Below, piece by piece: positions 41,501 to 52,899 of a DNA stretch of 64,000 bases. A program made the translations under genes and the position numbers. Every line of letters starts with the position of its first letter. Positions within the stretch are counted from its first letter, which is position 1. This stretch comes from Linnemannia elongata (taxonomy: Eukaryota > Mortierellomycota > Mortierellomycetes > Mortierellales > Mortierellaceae). The notes beneath the pieces are model-generated. The model made no database searches, was not told the DNA's origin, and saw only the letters and a program-made list of their open reading frames with translations. The DNA is taken from assembly GCA_036320915.1 (NCBI GenBank), contig JAXBDG010000024.1, positions 348,272 through 412,271 of the forward strand. Direction: 5' to 3'.

Positions 41501-44133
41501 AAACGTACTTGACTATTTAGTGGTGAGGAAAGAGGATAAGGAGGTAGAAAAATGAAAAAGACGATAAGGTTCGCGATTTCGATTTCTTGCTCAACTCTAT
41601 CTCACACTTGATATAACATGTACAAACCAATATTGCTTACCGGCATTGACAGTCGAGGTGCGAATTATAAGCTTGTGCCCCTTTTTGAGTGCCCAAGACC
41701 TCAAAAATACGTCCGCAGCCGACCTTGATCCAAGACAATAGTGAAAGGTGGGCACCCAGCCCACCAGCAGTTCACTAGCAACATCGCCAACCTTGACCGG
41801 AACATGAACCGACCCATCCTCTTCATATCTGCACTCGTCCTCGTCGATCTCATCCATGCTCTCATCCTCCCTCATACGCTCCCGAGCGGAAAATACAGGT
41901 GTTGAGGATGTGTTGTAAAGAACGGCACTGACAGCTGCTGCGTGATTGTAAGACGAAGTGATTTTTGTTTTGATTACTGGAAAGAGTGGTTGATGAGGCG
42001 TTGTTATTGAACGACGAATATAACTCTTCTTCCGTCTCAACGTCATACAGCTCGTCCTGGTCCTGGCCCTCGGCCTCGTCATCGTCTTCGTCATCGTCCT
42101 TGAACGTTTCCTGTTCATCCGAGTCAGCAAAAGCATTGTCCGACCAATGTTCACCCTAATAAAAAAGAATGATAGAGGAGAAAGTGGTAGAGGCATTGAA
42201 TACACAAATGCAATAGGGCAGGATGCCAAAATGTAATGAAAGCACCGTCTTGATTTTATGTTACCTCCTTTTCGAGGTTGTTATGAGAGAACATGCTCTC
42301 GAATTTGTCGCCAAGTTCCTTAGCCTAAAAAAACCATGAAAAAAAAGTTAGCAAAATGGGCCACGTCACTTCATACTCTTCTGGGTTATTGTTTTGAGCG
42401 ACATTAAGGTACCTTTTGCTGCAAAGGGCTGGGAAGCGTAGTCAGCGGTGTTTTAGGGGGGGCGATGAAAGAGTCTAACGACTTATCACTGTTCTTTGAG
42501 CTGCTAGAGGTCGGGGAGAGATTCTACGTTGAGAAGCACGTTACATTTTTCAGAAATAAAAATAAAAAAGAGTGAGCCCAGGTGTTTTTTTTCTTGGTTT
42601 CTTGATTATTATCTTTTTTGTCGCGATTTTTTTTTTTCATTACCTTGAACTGAGGAACTGGTTGTTGCTCTGTGCCCGGAGAGGCCTCAAAGGAAGCAGA
42701 TGAGGGTTCGGCTTTGTTCTTGCTACAAATGGGAGTCTCGGCAAACGCGGCTTCCATAGCCGTCTTTTCCATTTTGAGTTGGCCATCCTTTGTATCAAGA
42801 GAAATCCTAGGCTACAAAAAATTCAAGGTCTATTAAACAAGAGTACACAAGCATTTTGATTTCGTTTACAACTACAAAAGGCACAGGCTAAATTCTCATT
42901 TGTGTACCTTGTCAAAGCCCATCAATCGAGCCAAATACTTGGCACGGTGTTTAACGTTATCTTTTTCAGTCCAGATGGTTATAGACTCCTGACCTGTGAT
43001 ATCGTTCTCAATCATATGTGCGGCAATTACGCCACACGAGCTGCCGTCCGACTGCCGAGGTTGGTGTAAGCGTTGAATATTCGTTCTAGTCCATTTTTTG
43101 ACTTAAGGCTGGATATCCCCAAACTAACCCAGGCCTTGAGGACATGGACGGCGGTGGAGTATCCGTTGTCCGAATAACGCATTCCGTCTCCAACATAAAC
43201 TGCGCACGAAACCATATCCAACTTGATCACTCCCCAGTGGCGGCCTAGGTAGACTATGGAATAGACGGCGTCATAGCTTCCGTTTCTAAGACCATCGACA
43301 TTCCAGTTGTGAAAGGTTTTGTTGCCTAAGTTAGGGTGCTCCCGCATCCAATCAGACAGCCTACAAGGCGAAATAAACAGGTTGGTGTTGCTGTTGTACA
43401 ATCCGTATCGGACCTCAAAATCGCACATGATTGCATCCAGAATGGTTGAGGTCATCCACTCTTGGCCGGCGAGAGGGAGAAGGGAAGCGAGGGAAACCGA
43501 CTCCGGACCAAGAGAAAACAGCGCGTCATCAATGCGAATAATCTTCATCTGTTGCTGGTACCACTCAAAAAATGATGGGTTCAACGCAGCAACAGAGTTC
43601 CTCATCCAACGGCGCGCTCGGTGAAGATGCTCAATAAGGCAGCCAGACTGGACAACCTCCTTCAAGAAGACAAAGTCTATTTCTTCGGAGACGCGGAAGG
43701 GGACAAAGGTCGATCCAATGTTAATCCAGAGGCCGAGGTTGTTGTTGTTGTCCTTGAACTTGTTATAGGTCGCGGTATAGGACTGGAGATTGGGAATGGT
43801 CCTCAAAGCTGCAAGGCTCTCTTGGTTAAGGACTGTTGCCGGCAAAGTAGTGCAATGCGGTAGCTCACCCGTGTTACGGGTCGAGGAAAACTGAGGGAAA
43901 TCGTTCACTTCTAGGAGCTGGGCACAAGGAACACGGTTTCGCCAGATCTTTCCATAAATCCAAGCCGCATCAGACTGCAACCGCGGCAAGGCGTCAACGT
44001 CGATTGGGGTCGAAGCGGTGTTGATAATCGAGGGCATGCTTTTGGTAATGAAAGATGCAAGGGTAGGGATATCAGACGATTGCCATGTACAATTAGTTTC
44101 AAACGTGAAGTACCAAAAACTGCAGAGAATCAT
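38572..44133 (-). pseudogene. Ulp1 protease-FAR1-MULE transposase gene, interrupted by an insertion
   Basis: Exons on the minus strand (44133..43129, 43051..42908, 42811..42644, 42523..42413, 42324..42265, 42155..41978, 41937..41641, 41512..41181, 41079 onward) join with GT-AG introns in one frame. Residues 1 to about 385 form a C48/Ulp1-type protease with GRHWGVI (His), VGDGMRYSD (Asp) and SDGSSCGV (nucleophile Cys). A low-complexity linker with acidic EDDDEAEGQDQDELYD follows. The FAR1/WRKY-GCM1-like domain has KYVCSFFGFY, PRCGCPF and DHCEHQF. The MULE core has VHDN/TYRTN (first Asp), MMVDQDAAMD (second Asp), CIWHIQENLR and EFERIWARIL (Glu). A 1169-bp pogo derivative splits the first catalytic motif; without it the frame is open to 38625. 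A short last exon 38586..38572 gives a stop; the distant SWIM exon is the alternative. Confidence 0.8.
39688..40856 (+). mobile_element. Deletion derivative of the pogo/Tigger-type element
   Basis: Both ends match the complete element at 15036-17351 (CAGTCAGACCTCTCCTATAG ... AGGGGAGGTTTGACTG), with TA on both sides (39686-39687 and 40857-40858). It keeps the transposase 5' flank and ATG, then jumps directly to the codons for NYTGLTLNNITILML of the catalytic domain, so the HTH region and first Asp are lost. The rest has at least two frameshifts relative to the full copy (near 40015 and 40337). It is non-autonomous but could be mobilised by the full transposase. Confidence 0.9.
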
Positions 44134-45197
44134 TACATGAATGGTGGGAGTGGTAGCACTAATGGTAGGATTAGCAGTGGTGTTGGTATAGTGGTGGTGT
44201 TGTTATGGTTGTAAGAATTTACAAATGAGGAATTTTACTTATGAATCATTGTTTTTATAGTCTACCCAATGATATCCAAAATTTGGCGTTTTAGAGGCAA
44301 GCGGGCTTACACCTCTATTATTCTTCACAGATTGCAATGTGAGAAACACCATTGTCGTGCTAAGGTTGTATTCATTTGAGGTAGGTATAATAGCAACTCG
44401 CACTTGATTCATTTTTTTAAAATAAGCAAACAAACATAATCCTTCATTGACTAGGCGAAGCTCCTTTTTACGGCAAGGGTGACTCCGAATATGACCCTTG
44501 TCCTAAGTAACTCTAGGCCTGAAAAAGTCAATCTGGCTTTAGTTTATCCAAAAAAATCTTCGGAAGGATTGTGCGCTTGGGCATTTAGTAAAATCTTGAT
44601 CAGTAATTAGCAATCGATTTTTCCACGAGCGTTGACTTACCATGCAGTTGCATTTTTTTAAATAGCTTGCATTGTACCGGTATAGGAACAAAAAGGCCAA
44701 TACCCAGGAACCAACAGGATGTACCTCTTACTTACCAGAATTGGATTGAATATGAGGGTTTGATTACCTAAGTACATCGACCATTACACTTGCGCTAACG
44801 CAAGCACTTTAAGCAATAGGAACAGTAAAAACCCAGAAAGTGTTGTTTAAGGATATACTTAACACTTGACAAGACGAAGAATAACGCTGCCCTGAATGTC
44901 TATGCTTTTCAGGACTGTATAAAGAGACCAATGTTCATTCCATGTAGATACCATCAACTTTTTTTTCTTCTGGTCCTTCACTTTTTAAACAAAAAATATG
45001 GCCAACATCCTCCCCACCTGCACATACTACCACTGCGCTATGAAGTGGCCAGCGCGACCTCATTCTCCTCTCATCATTGAAAAAAAAATGCTTCATTTTC
45101 ACGACTATCACACCCCCTACTCACTGTCTCTCAAAAACAACCACCCCACCGCGCAATCTCCACGTACTGAGATATTTGTCGCAAGGCTAGCAAATCA
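44134..45197. other. Divergent intergenic region inside the 23-kb element
   Basis: It lies between the minus-strand Ulp1-MULE gene and the plus-strand zinc-finger-like gene, so it should hold both promoters. An open frame from ATG 44998 (91 residues) overlaps the next gene and is probably not coding. Confidence 0.4.
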
Positions 45198-45782
45198 ATG
45201 GAGTTTGTTTGCTATTGTGGTGCCTCCAGCCCAGGTCGATCAGTCCTTCAGCTTCATCGCTCGTCTTGTGTAATGCCAGCCCCTGATATGACTATCCTCT
45301 CGCTCTTGCCTGCGGAGGTCGTTGAATTAGACGCGTTTTTGGACGAAGGACTGGTCGACACCAAGCCAAAAGCACACCCCTCTGATCACTTTGGTCTGTC
45401 GCTGGGGGATGTTGATATTGGTAGCCTACGTCGATGCGATGAAACATCCCCCCTGTCTCCTGGATACATGGACGATACTTCCGAGGAGTTGTCCGGAGAC
45501 GACACCGATGTTACTTTGCCTCCAATTCAATCACCAAGCCTATCGTTCGAAAAGCCTTTTCAGCTTGCGGGTCAAGAACTCGACCATCCCTTCTTCACCT
45601 TTACGACATGCGTGGATCGAATACCAATGAGGTTCGCAATTCCTCTCCAAGATTCGTCAAGAGGCGCCGATCGGAAAGAACAAACAATAGAAAACGTCGT
45701 ATCCCTCAAGGAACCCGCTCGAAGAACAGTAGACCTTGTTTTATGGATCCCACTAGTTACATTGCAAGGCAAGACTTGTTGA
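45198..45782 (+). CDS. Zinc-finger-like protein carried by the 23-kb element
   Basis: The ORF encodes 194 residues. It begins MEFVCYCGASSPGRSVLQLH then RSSC, a CxC...HxxxxC unit like a degenerate C2H2 finger. An acidic, Ser/Pro-rich middle (SEELSGDDTDVTLPP) follows. After about 45600 the alternative frame looks more natural: VRNSSPRFVKRRRSERTNNR and a basic NLS-like stretch ending at 45808. This suggests a missed intron or a 1-nt frameshift near 45580-45610. It is transcribed away from the protease-transposase gene. Acidic region plus NLS hints at a transcription-factor-like role, but the family is not recognised. Confidence 0.5.
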   Translation: MEFVCYCGASSPGRSVLQLHRSSCVMPAPDMTILSLLPAEVVELDAFLDEGLVDTKPKAHPSDHFGLSLGDVDIGSLRRCDETSPLSPGYMDDTSEELSGDDTDVTLPPIQSPSLSFEKPFQLAGQELDHPFFTFTTCVDRIPMRFAIPLQDSSRGADRKEQTIENVVSLKEPARRTVDLVLWIPLVTLQGKTC

Positions 45783-46284
45783 ATGTGAAGAGACCAAAAC
45801 ATCAGTGAAATGAGCAAGTTTGCATGAATAAACTGCAGGTGTTTTTTATTTGTACTACATCACTATCAATTATGAAAACAATAGGGGAGGTATGTGCATG
45901 AGCAAAAGTGTCTTTTGTCGGTGTCAATCTACTAGATGAATCGACGGTGTTGTAAAATTGCAGCTGCCTTAAACGCCATATGCTTGCGCCGCATGTAGGT
46001 TTGAATTCTGATAGGGCTCAAAGAATGTGAAGGATGCAGAGTCAGAATAAAGAATATGTCCGATAGAAAATGGAATAGAATGAGAAAAATGGCCACGGCT
46101 ATTTTTTAAAACAGAAGGTAGAATCAATGGGAGATACATGTAAATATGCACACGATATCGTGTTCCAAGTCTATGTCACATTCCTCCTCTTTGTCTCGCC
46201 CTTTGTCTCGCCTCTGTCTCGCCTTCTCACACACATACACGCGCACACACTTCCATCTCCTTTTTCACGGAGAGCCGCGCTCGA
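45783..46284. other. No gene; boundary of right arm
   Basis: Its last ~90 bp (46195-46284) are an extra diverged copy of the CACACACAC...TTTTTCACGGAG unit found in both arms, so the inverted repeat fades gradually here. Confidence 0.5.
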
Positions 46285-46983
46285 GCATGTCACGTAAGTG
46301 ACTATGAGTAAATAGATGGCAGTATCAATTGGGTATTACTCATATCGGCCGGGCAGTCGCTTCGCCAGTATCAAAGAAATAAAAAAAGTGGCAAGCAAGG
46401 GAATAAAGGGAAGAGGATGTGGTCAAGAAAGAGGAAGGAAAATCAATGAAAGGCCCGTGCAAACATGTGCACCCTTTCTCTTTCGAGTCCCTCAGTCATG
46501 CTTGTCCTCTCTGCCTCGCCCTCTCTCTCACACACACACGCACACACGCACACACCTCCATCTCCTTTTTCACGGAGCCGCGAACGAGCGTGTTACGTAA
46601 GTGATTGTGGGTAAATAGATGGCTATACTAATTGGGTATTATTCATATCGGTCAAGCATTCGCTTCGCCAGAATCCAAGAAAAAAAAAGAGGCAAGCGAG
46701 GGAATAAAGGGAAGAGGATGTGGTCAAAAAAAGAGGAAGGAAAATCAATGAAAGGCCCGTGCAAACATGTGCAGCTGTTGTGGTACGGGTTTATTTTTAT
46801 TTATCCGTTTTTTTAACGAAGAAACGCTCAACCGATCAAGCCACACGAGCCGATACTGCTTATTATCTGCTCTGTGATGCAAAATAAAGAAAACGCACTC
46901 TTTCTTCTCGTTAATTCTACCCATACTTCTCACACTCTTTTCATTTTCGAGTCCCTCAGTCATTCTTGTACTCTCTGTCTCTT

Positions 46984-47069
<86 letters not shown>

Positions 47070-49616
47070 GCACACACTTCTATCTCCTTTTTCATGGAGG
47101 GTCGAGGCCGAGCGTGTTATGCACGTGATTGCGAGGTTGGTATCGCCTATATCGACCAAGCAATTGCTGGACCAGAGTCAAGGAAAAGAAAGGGGTGAAA
47201 AGTATGCAGTCTAAGTTAACGAGAAAAAAGAGTTGTTTTATTGTTTTACACCACTGGAGTGATATTTAACCACAGATGTGATAGTTAATCACAGAGGTGG
47301 TAAATAATCACGGAGATGATGATTATTATAAACAATCACGGAGGTGGTAGTTGAGAAGCGACCATCTGCCATGTGGTGATGTGGTCGCTAGCAGCACTTC
47401 TTCGTTAAATAAAAAGACGGGGTAAAATAGAATAAAAAACCCCGTACCGCAACAGGGGGAGAGGCATACGTCACATCATGCACCCTTTGATCCCAGGTCA
47501 GTCTTTGCAAGGCTCGTATTCTGAGTTCTCACGAGCTTGCCTTTCGCCCTCTCTCTCACCCCACGCTAGCTTTTTATTTGGGGATATTCGTCCTTGGTTG
47601 TACACCTTGTTGTTTCTATCAAGATCCAGGCCTAAGAAAAGTATAAGGTTATGGAGGCCCATTCGCGCCGTTATGCTTTGACCACTTTGTAAAAGAAGAA
47701 AACAAAAAAAAAAAAAAAAAAAAAAAAAAAGAAAGCGACGTAGGCACATGTTTTTGCCCAATTTTCTCTTTTTTTATAACACGAGTAGGAGGAAGTTGTC
47801 TACTTGAAAGCTTGTATCGTTCCTCCTTGGCTTCCTCTCGTTCTGCCCCTCACCATCTTTTGTTTTTCTGTTGGATTGATGGTGGAGGTGGTTGTTCCTT
47901 AACTTAATCACTCATTCCTGCTACCTCATCGTTGTTGTTTTTGCTTAACTGTTTTTCTTATGTATAATCGTGTGGGTAAGAAAAGAGCATGCAGGTGATT
48001 AGTATCGCTTGCTTCCTGTTTTCTATCTTTTCGAAGCACCCGTGCACGGGTGCAAGTTTACGAAATGAGAGATACAGGGAGCGGAGAGGAAGGAGAGAGA
48101 GGGAGCAATGGACGACTGTCATTAGAAAAACGACTCATTGTACACAGCTCAGCTGTTGAGAATTCTTACAACGTTTTAAAAAGAGCTACAGTCCGAATTG
48201 GACTTTTCCTCCCTTCTGTTCCATTTTCCTTTTCTCTTTCGTATTATTATACCGCCTCACGACACTCAATTCTCCTCTTCCTCTTTATCCCTCCATCCGT
48301 CCCCCATTCCCTCCACGCACGTTATCCCTTGTCTCCCTTTCTCCTTCGCTCTTTTCTTTTTTCTTAACACCCTTCCCCCTTTCCCTCTACCCCCTCTAGC
48401 TGCTTCCCTCTACTCCCCTCTAGCTGCTCCCCTCTATTCCCCTCTAGCTGCTCCCCTCTACCCCCCTCTTGCTGCTCCCCTCTATTCCCCTCTAGCTGCT
48501 CCCCTCTACCCCCCTCTTGCTGCTTCCCTCTACTCCCCTCTAGATGCTCCCCTCTACTCCCCTCTAGCTGCTCCCTCTACTCCTCCTCACCTTCCCTCTG
48601 CCCTCCTTTAGCCTCTCCTTCTACCTTTCATCTCTCACCAATTCTTATTCTCTTCTACCTTTAGATGCACAATCAGGTCCTTGGCACCTCTCCCTGTAAT
48701 CACTTCCTCTTTGAGTGCAGAATTACACGGACGGCAAGGCATAAGATACCTCGAAGAATAAACTATATTTTGCTTATTTTATTCGTCCTGTATGACATAT
48801 TTGACAAAGAAACAAACGAGCAAACAAGGACTGTGTAGGATCCTGAGCTTGGTGGAGCTTGATTTAGCCTTGTTTCCTTGTGTTTGAATATAAAGAGAGA
48901 TTGAAGAGACGAGATCTGAAAAGAAGACAAAGCGAATGACGGTTCATGTTCAGTAATGGCCTGAAAGATGAGGCTAATTTGTGTTTCGACTCTGGCCAGG
49001 TTCAAGTGTGAACGGGTGTAAAAATGAGTGTAACAAGGATGTAAAAGTCAGGTCAAGATGGCCGGCATCCTGAAGACAAAAAAAAATTCGCCAGCAAAAT
49101 GGACACTCAAGGCGTCAAACACCTTTTGTTGCCTTCTGTCAAATCAATGAGGCAAAAACAAAAAAAATGGACAATTCACAGATAAGGGCGTCGCCTAGTC
49201 AAATGACTTAAGGCATCCAGCAGCGCTGGTCAAACCAGGATTAGACCAATTGTCGGCAAATAAAAACCGCCTCCTTTCTGCTGTAATCCTTACTCAGTTG
49301 TAAAGGAAGCAGAATCGAGTTTTGTTTACAATGGGGTAAGAAAAGGCGATGCCGTATGTTCCTACAAGTATGTAAAAAATGGATTTGGGGCTAATTGATA
49401 CACCATTGTAAACATTCCAAAAAAACCAGAGCCTTACTGGGTTGTTCGACCTTCGTTTTATGAAATGCTTACCTATGTGTGTTTATTCACTCGTTGAGTG
49501 CGTCTTACACTAATGTAAAAGACCCCCTTTCATCGAATCTTTACTCATAGTACACTTTCATGCATACACCCTTGTAAGCATTTAATTTACAGAGTATTGT
49601 AAGAAATTCTTTTTTG
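46285..49616. repeat. Right giant inverted-repeat arm
   Basis: About 3.33 kb, the reverse complement of 26539-29930. It contains the mirrored microsatellites, minisatellite and 18-bp palindrome (48036-48053). The outer tip lies inside the RecQ-like reading frame. Confidence 0.92.
48385..48575. repeat. C-rich minisatellite in right arm
   Basis: Mirror of 27540-27785, with units built on CTAGCTGCTCCCCTCTA. It has fewer units than the left arm. Confidence 0.8.
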
Positions 49617-51380
49617 ATTGTCGATATCCTTGAACGGAGGATTGTCGATATCCTTGGGCGGAGGACTGTCAATGTCCTTGGGTGGGGGATTGTTGAATTT
49701 GTCGTTTAAGGCAATGAGCATGTCAACCAGTCGCTTCTTGGAGCCAACAATCCACTCCGACCAGTCTATCATGTTGTCGATACTGTCGCAGGTGGAGATG
49801 CGACCAATCTTGGCGGAAAGTTTGTTGACATTACTATCATCCATAATTGTCTCAAGAACATAGCTCTCTGACTCTCCTGCAACTCCTCTCAACTCCTTGC
49901 GCCTCCAGCCTTCAATCAATTTTTTTGCCTCTAACTTTTGTGCCTGAGAACGGGAACGTGAGCGCTTCGGGGCTGAGTTTGACGGAAGCTTTTGGAGAGC
50001 TGTTGTTCCGGCATTATTGGAATCGGCAGAGCCTGCGTGAGTTTTGTTGAGCCTGGAATCACAAACATCACAGCAGTTGTCGACCTCTTTATGTTTGTTG
50101 TCAAAGACTCGGTTGAATATCTTTCTGCGACAGTCGTCGGTGTTGATGTAATCCCTGAGGTTGTGATCAATGCTGGCTTGTTTAGCGGTACCACGCAACA
50201 CGCATAAAATACCAACGCCTCGAAGTGCTGAAGATCGAGCTGCACGTCCAAGACGTTGAGCGAGCGTGGTAATATTAGTCGGGCACTTGACTTGAACCAC
50301 TCGAATGATGTCGTCAATGTCACATCCCATGCCTGCGGCCTCCGTAGACAACAGTACCCGGATCTGGCCCTTCCTGAATCTCGACATGTAGAGTTCCTTG
50401 GTTTCGAATGTGAGCCCTGCATAATAATAGCCGATCCAACGCGGGTTTTTATTGCTGGTCCTGGCTTTTTCAATAAGTCGCTTGTAAACTCTGACCAGAG
50501 TTGCGGTGGAGTCGAAGTAGACGACTGACTTTTTGAAATCCAGAAGAAAGTCTAAGCTCTCCATGCAAGTGTTGTTGTCCTTGAATTGTCTGACCTCATA
50601 TCTGATATTTGGGCGATCGGTATTCCCTCTAACGACTGGGACATCCTTGCTGAAATGAAGACTCGTAATAACATCATCCAGAATCTGACCATGTAGCGTT
50701 GCCGAGACTGCGATAAATGCCACACCGGGCGGGACTCTACAACGCAGCTCTCCTATCAAAGCATAGTCCGTCCTGAAGTCCGAGCCCCAGGTACTTATGC
50801 AGTGCGCCTCGTCAATAACTACTGCCTGTACTCGCGTTCGCCATCTTGGATTCTCCCAAAGGGACACAAAACGGTCGTTCCCAAAGATGGTCTCCGGGGA
50901 CATAAATACAGCTTGATACTCTCCGGCCGACAGCGCGCTCTCCAAGGTACTCGGCAGGTCCACACGACTATGAATGCAGATACTCTTGATGTCTACTGAG
51001 TGAAGTTTTCGGTGTTGTTCCTCCATAAGTGCAATCAAGGGCGAGATCACGACAATGACACGGCTTTTCCATAACACCAAAGGAAGGAAATAAGCCAACG
51101 TCTTCCCCCAGCCGCAGCCTGCAATAAGAATGCAATCCTCTCCCCGACCTATATGCTTGACGACGGCCTCTTGTTGCTTCTTGGGCTCAAATCCAAAGTA
51201 TTCTTGACACAACTCTGAGGCGTTCGCTGGATACACACACACTTGTTTGAACGGGTTCGACTCGATGCTCTGGTGCGACTGGATTGTTGCAAAGCCTAAT
51301 CGAGCTGTCATTCCTTTTTTCTTGCGTCTACGCACTGCTTGAGTGGCCTTCCTCACGATAGCCTTTCTCCCGATAGCCAT
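49587..51380 (-). CDS. RecQ-like DNA helicase, 3' end replaced by the inverted repeat
   Basis: Single-exon frame of 597 residues from ATG 51380. Upstream in-frame codons to 51542 look like leader, so MAIGRKAIVRKATQAV is taken as the start. Helicase motifs in order are AGCGWGKT (Walker A, about 87-94), VVISPLIALM, VVIDEAHCIS (DEAH box), FIAVSATL, STEAAGMGCDID and LAQRLGRAAR (motif VI), then a CDVCDS cysteine pair typical of a RecQ zinc region. The protein would unwind DNA in the 3'-5' direction as RecQ proteins do. The C-terminus has three KDIDNPP(P/F) octad repeats, then QKRISYNTL from the tip of the giant inverted repeat before a stop. The natural C-terminus has therefore probably been displaced. 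The N-terminus is strongly basic (RRRKKK). Confidence 0.85.
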   Translation of the reverse strand: MAIGRKAIVRKATQAVRRRKKKGMTARLGFATIQSHQSIESNPFKQVCVYPANASELCQEYFGFEPKKQQEAVVKHIGRGEDCILIAGCGWGKTLAYFLPLVLWKSRVIVVISPLIALMEEQHRKLHSVDIKSICIHSRVDLPSTLESALSAGEYQAVFMSPETIFGNDRFVSLWENPRWRTRVQAVVIDEAHCISTWGSDFRTDYALIGELRCRVPPGVAFIAVSATLHGQILDDVITSLHFSKDVPVVRGNTDRPNIRYEVRQFKDNNTCMESLDFLLDFKKSVVYFDSTATLVRVYKRLIEKARTSNKNPRWIGYYYAGLTFETKELYMSRFRKGQIRVLLSTEAAGMGCDIDDIIRVVQVKCPTNITTLAQRLGRAARSSALRGVGILCVLRGTAKQASIDHNLRDYINTDDCRRKIFNRVFDNKHKEVDNCCDVCDSRLNKTHAGSADSNNAGTTALQKLPSNSAPKRSRSRSQAQKLEAKKLIEGWRRKELRGVAGESESYVLETIMDDSNVNKLSAKIGRISTCDSIDNMIDWSEWIVGSKKRLVDMLIALNDKFNNPPPKDIDSPPPKDIDNPPFKDIDNQKRISYNTL

Positions 51381-52899
51381 ACTGACAATGGGGCGAGAGA
51401 ACTGAAAGGGGCAGTGACAATAGCAAAAGGCGACGGCAGAGAGAGAGAACAGTCGGAAGGCGCTGGCTTTGAAGCGGTGTTTGGTAGGGATAGAGAGAGC
51501 TGTAAATATGGCTAGTGGGGATATGAAAGGAGAGAGAAGCAAGGTTTATTTACTTAGGCTGAGGGAAGCAGAGAGAAAGGGGGATGAACTACAGAGATGA
51601 CAAGCGTTGATGAGGGCAATCAGATGATGAAGAGAGATGAACAGTGCGAGTGTGAGAACGAGCAGCCTTGCTTTTGGGGAGTAAAAGACCCTTAACTGCC
51701 TTGCTATTGGGGGGAGAAACCCTTAACAACCTTCCTTTTTGGTTTTACGACCCGCTCCGCCAATAACTCAAAATTTTGACCCAGACCCTCACTGCGTGAG
51801 GTCTTCGCTGCGCGAAGGAATTGGATTCTAACCCACGAGGGGAGGGGATGGAAGCGAGACTACACTGCGCGACACTGTGGCAAAAGAAGTGGCAAATGGA
51901 GAGTATTTGTTTTCGTGTGGCAGTGTGACCAAATAAGGAGATTGACTTGGGTTCATTTGACCCTTACATGAATGCGACACAATATATGCCAGTAGACTCG
52001 GCCTCAAGACCTTACATCCTCTGCGCATGTGAGTCAGGATTGGAACGACTCTTTTACACCGCCACTCTACAAATCTGTCATATTGTCAAAACATTGCCCT
52101 AGCATAGAATCTGTCAAGAGAAACAAGCACTTCATATAATACCAGAAGATTCAGCACTCCGCCTTTGAACACTGTCGTCGACACCTGGACCAGACAAAGT
52201 AGTTTTATTGTGCCTTTCAACCATAATGAGCAAAAAAAACTAACCTCTAATGTAGTTGTTTTTCTTACCCTACACTCCATGTTTTCTTCAGTTCCCTTAA
52301 AATTTGTTTTATACAACCGTGATCGATGCCGAATGCCAATGTTGAGCACAAATCGTGTACTAATCCTTGTAGAAAATGGCGAAGCAAATGTTACATCTAA
52401 CAACCCATGCTCTGATAGCTGTTTTCTTTTTCAGCTGATATTTTCCACGCCTTTCGTCAAAAGTCTTCTGCACAGCGGTCGATTGGCGAAGCAAAGGGAG
52501 TCGTCAAACTGCGCATTTGACATTTTTCTGTCAACTGCGCAGACCCTCTAATACGAAAATACGAACAAAAACCTACGCCCCGACGTACTCGCAAACACAA
52601 GGTGCACGCTTGCCAGTGGCAGAGATGTGTCGTCTGTGCTGTCTGTGTTCTGTTTGTTCCCGGTGATCCTGAAAGGGGCTCTCATTTTTCAATTTTGCAA
52701 TGGTGTGAACATGCAAAATCATCCAGCTTTTCCTTTCTAGTCAAAAACAAACGGGAAAGATAACACACACTGAATAGGGAGAAGAATGTACTTCATGAGT
52801 GAAAGGGACCATTGTCGTTGTTCGCGTATCTTTTATTGAGTTTTTTTTTGTACATAGTATCATTCTCGCGGGCGAGTATGGGTGGAGTATCCCTGTCCT
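51381..52899. other. No gene recognised
   Basis: The 5' side of the RecQ-like gene (purine/pyrimidine-rich to about 51700), then unique sequence. A small inverted stretch CTGCGTGAGGTCTTCGCTGCGCGAAG lies near 51791 (positions given in place of the full repeat). The last 300 bp are the 3' flank of monooxygenase A. Confidence 0.5.

Noticed and set aside
38505..44133. Giant element as a Starship, Maverick or retrovirus-like element
   Set aside because: No tyrosine recombinase with DUF3435, no DNA polymerase B, capsid or reverse transcriptase motifs were seen; the transposase motifs are MULE-type.
44998..45273. 91-codon frame overlapping the zinc-finger-like gene
   Set aside because: No recognisable features; the overlapping frame from 45198 has the better Cys/His motif and acidic domain.
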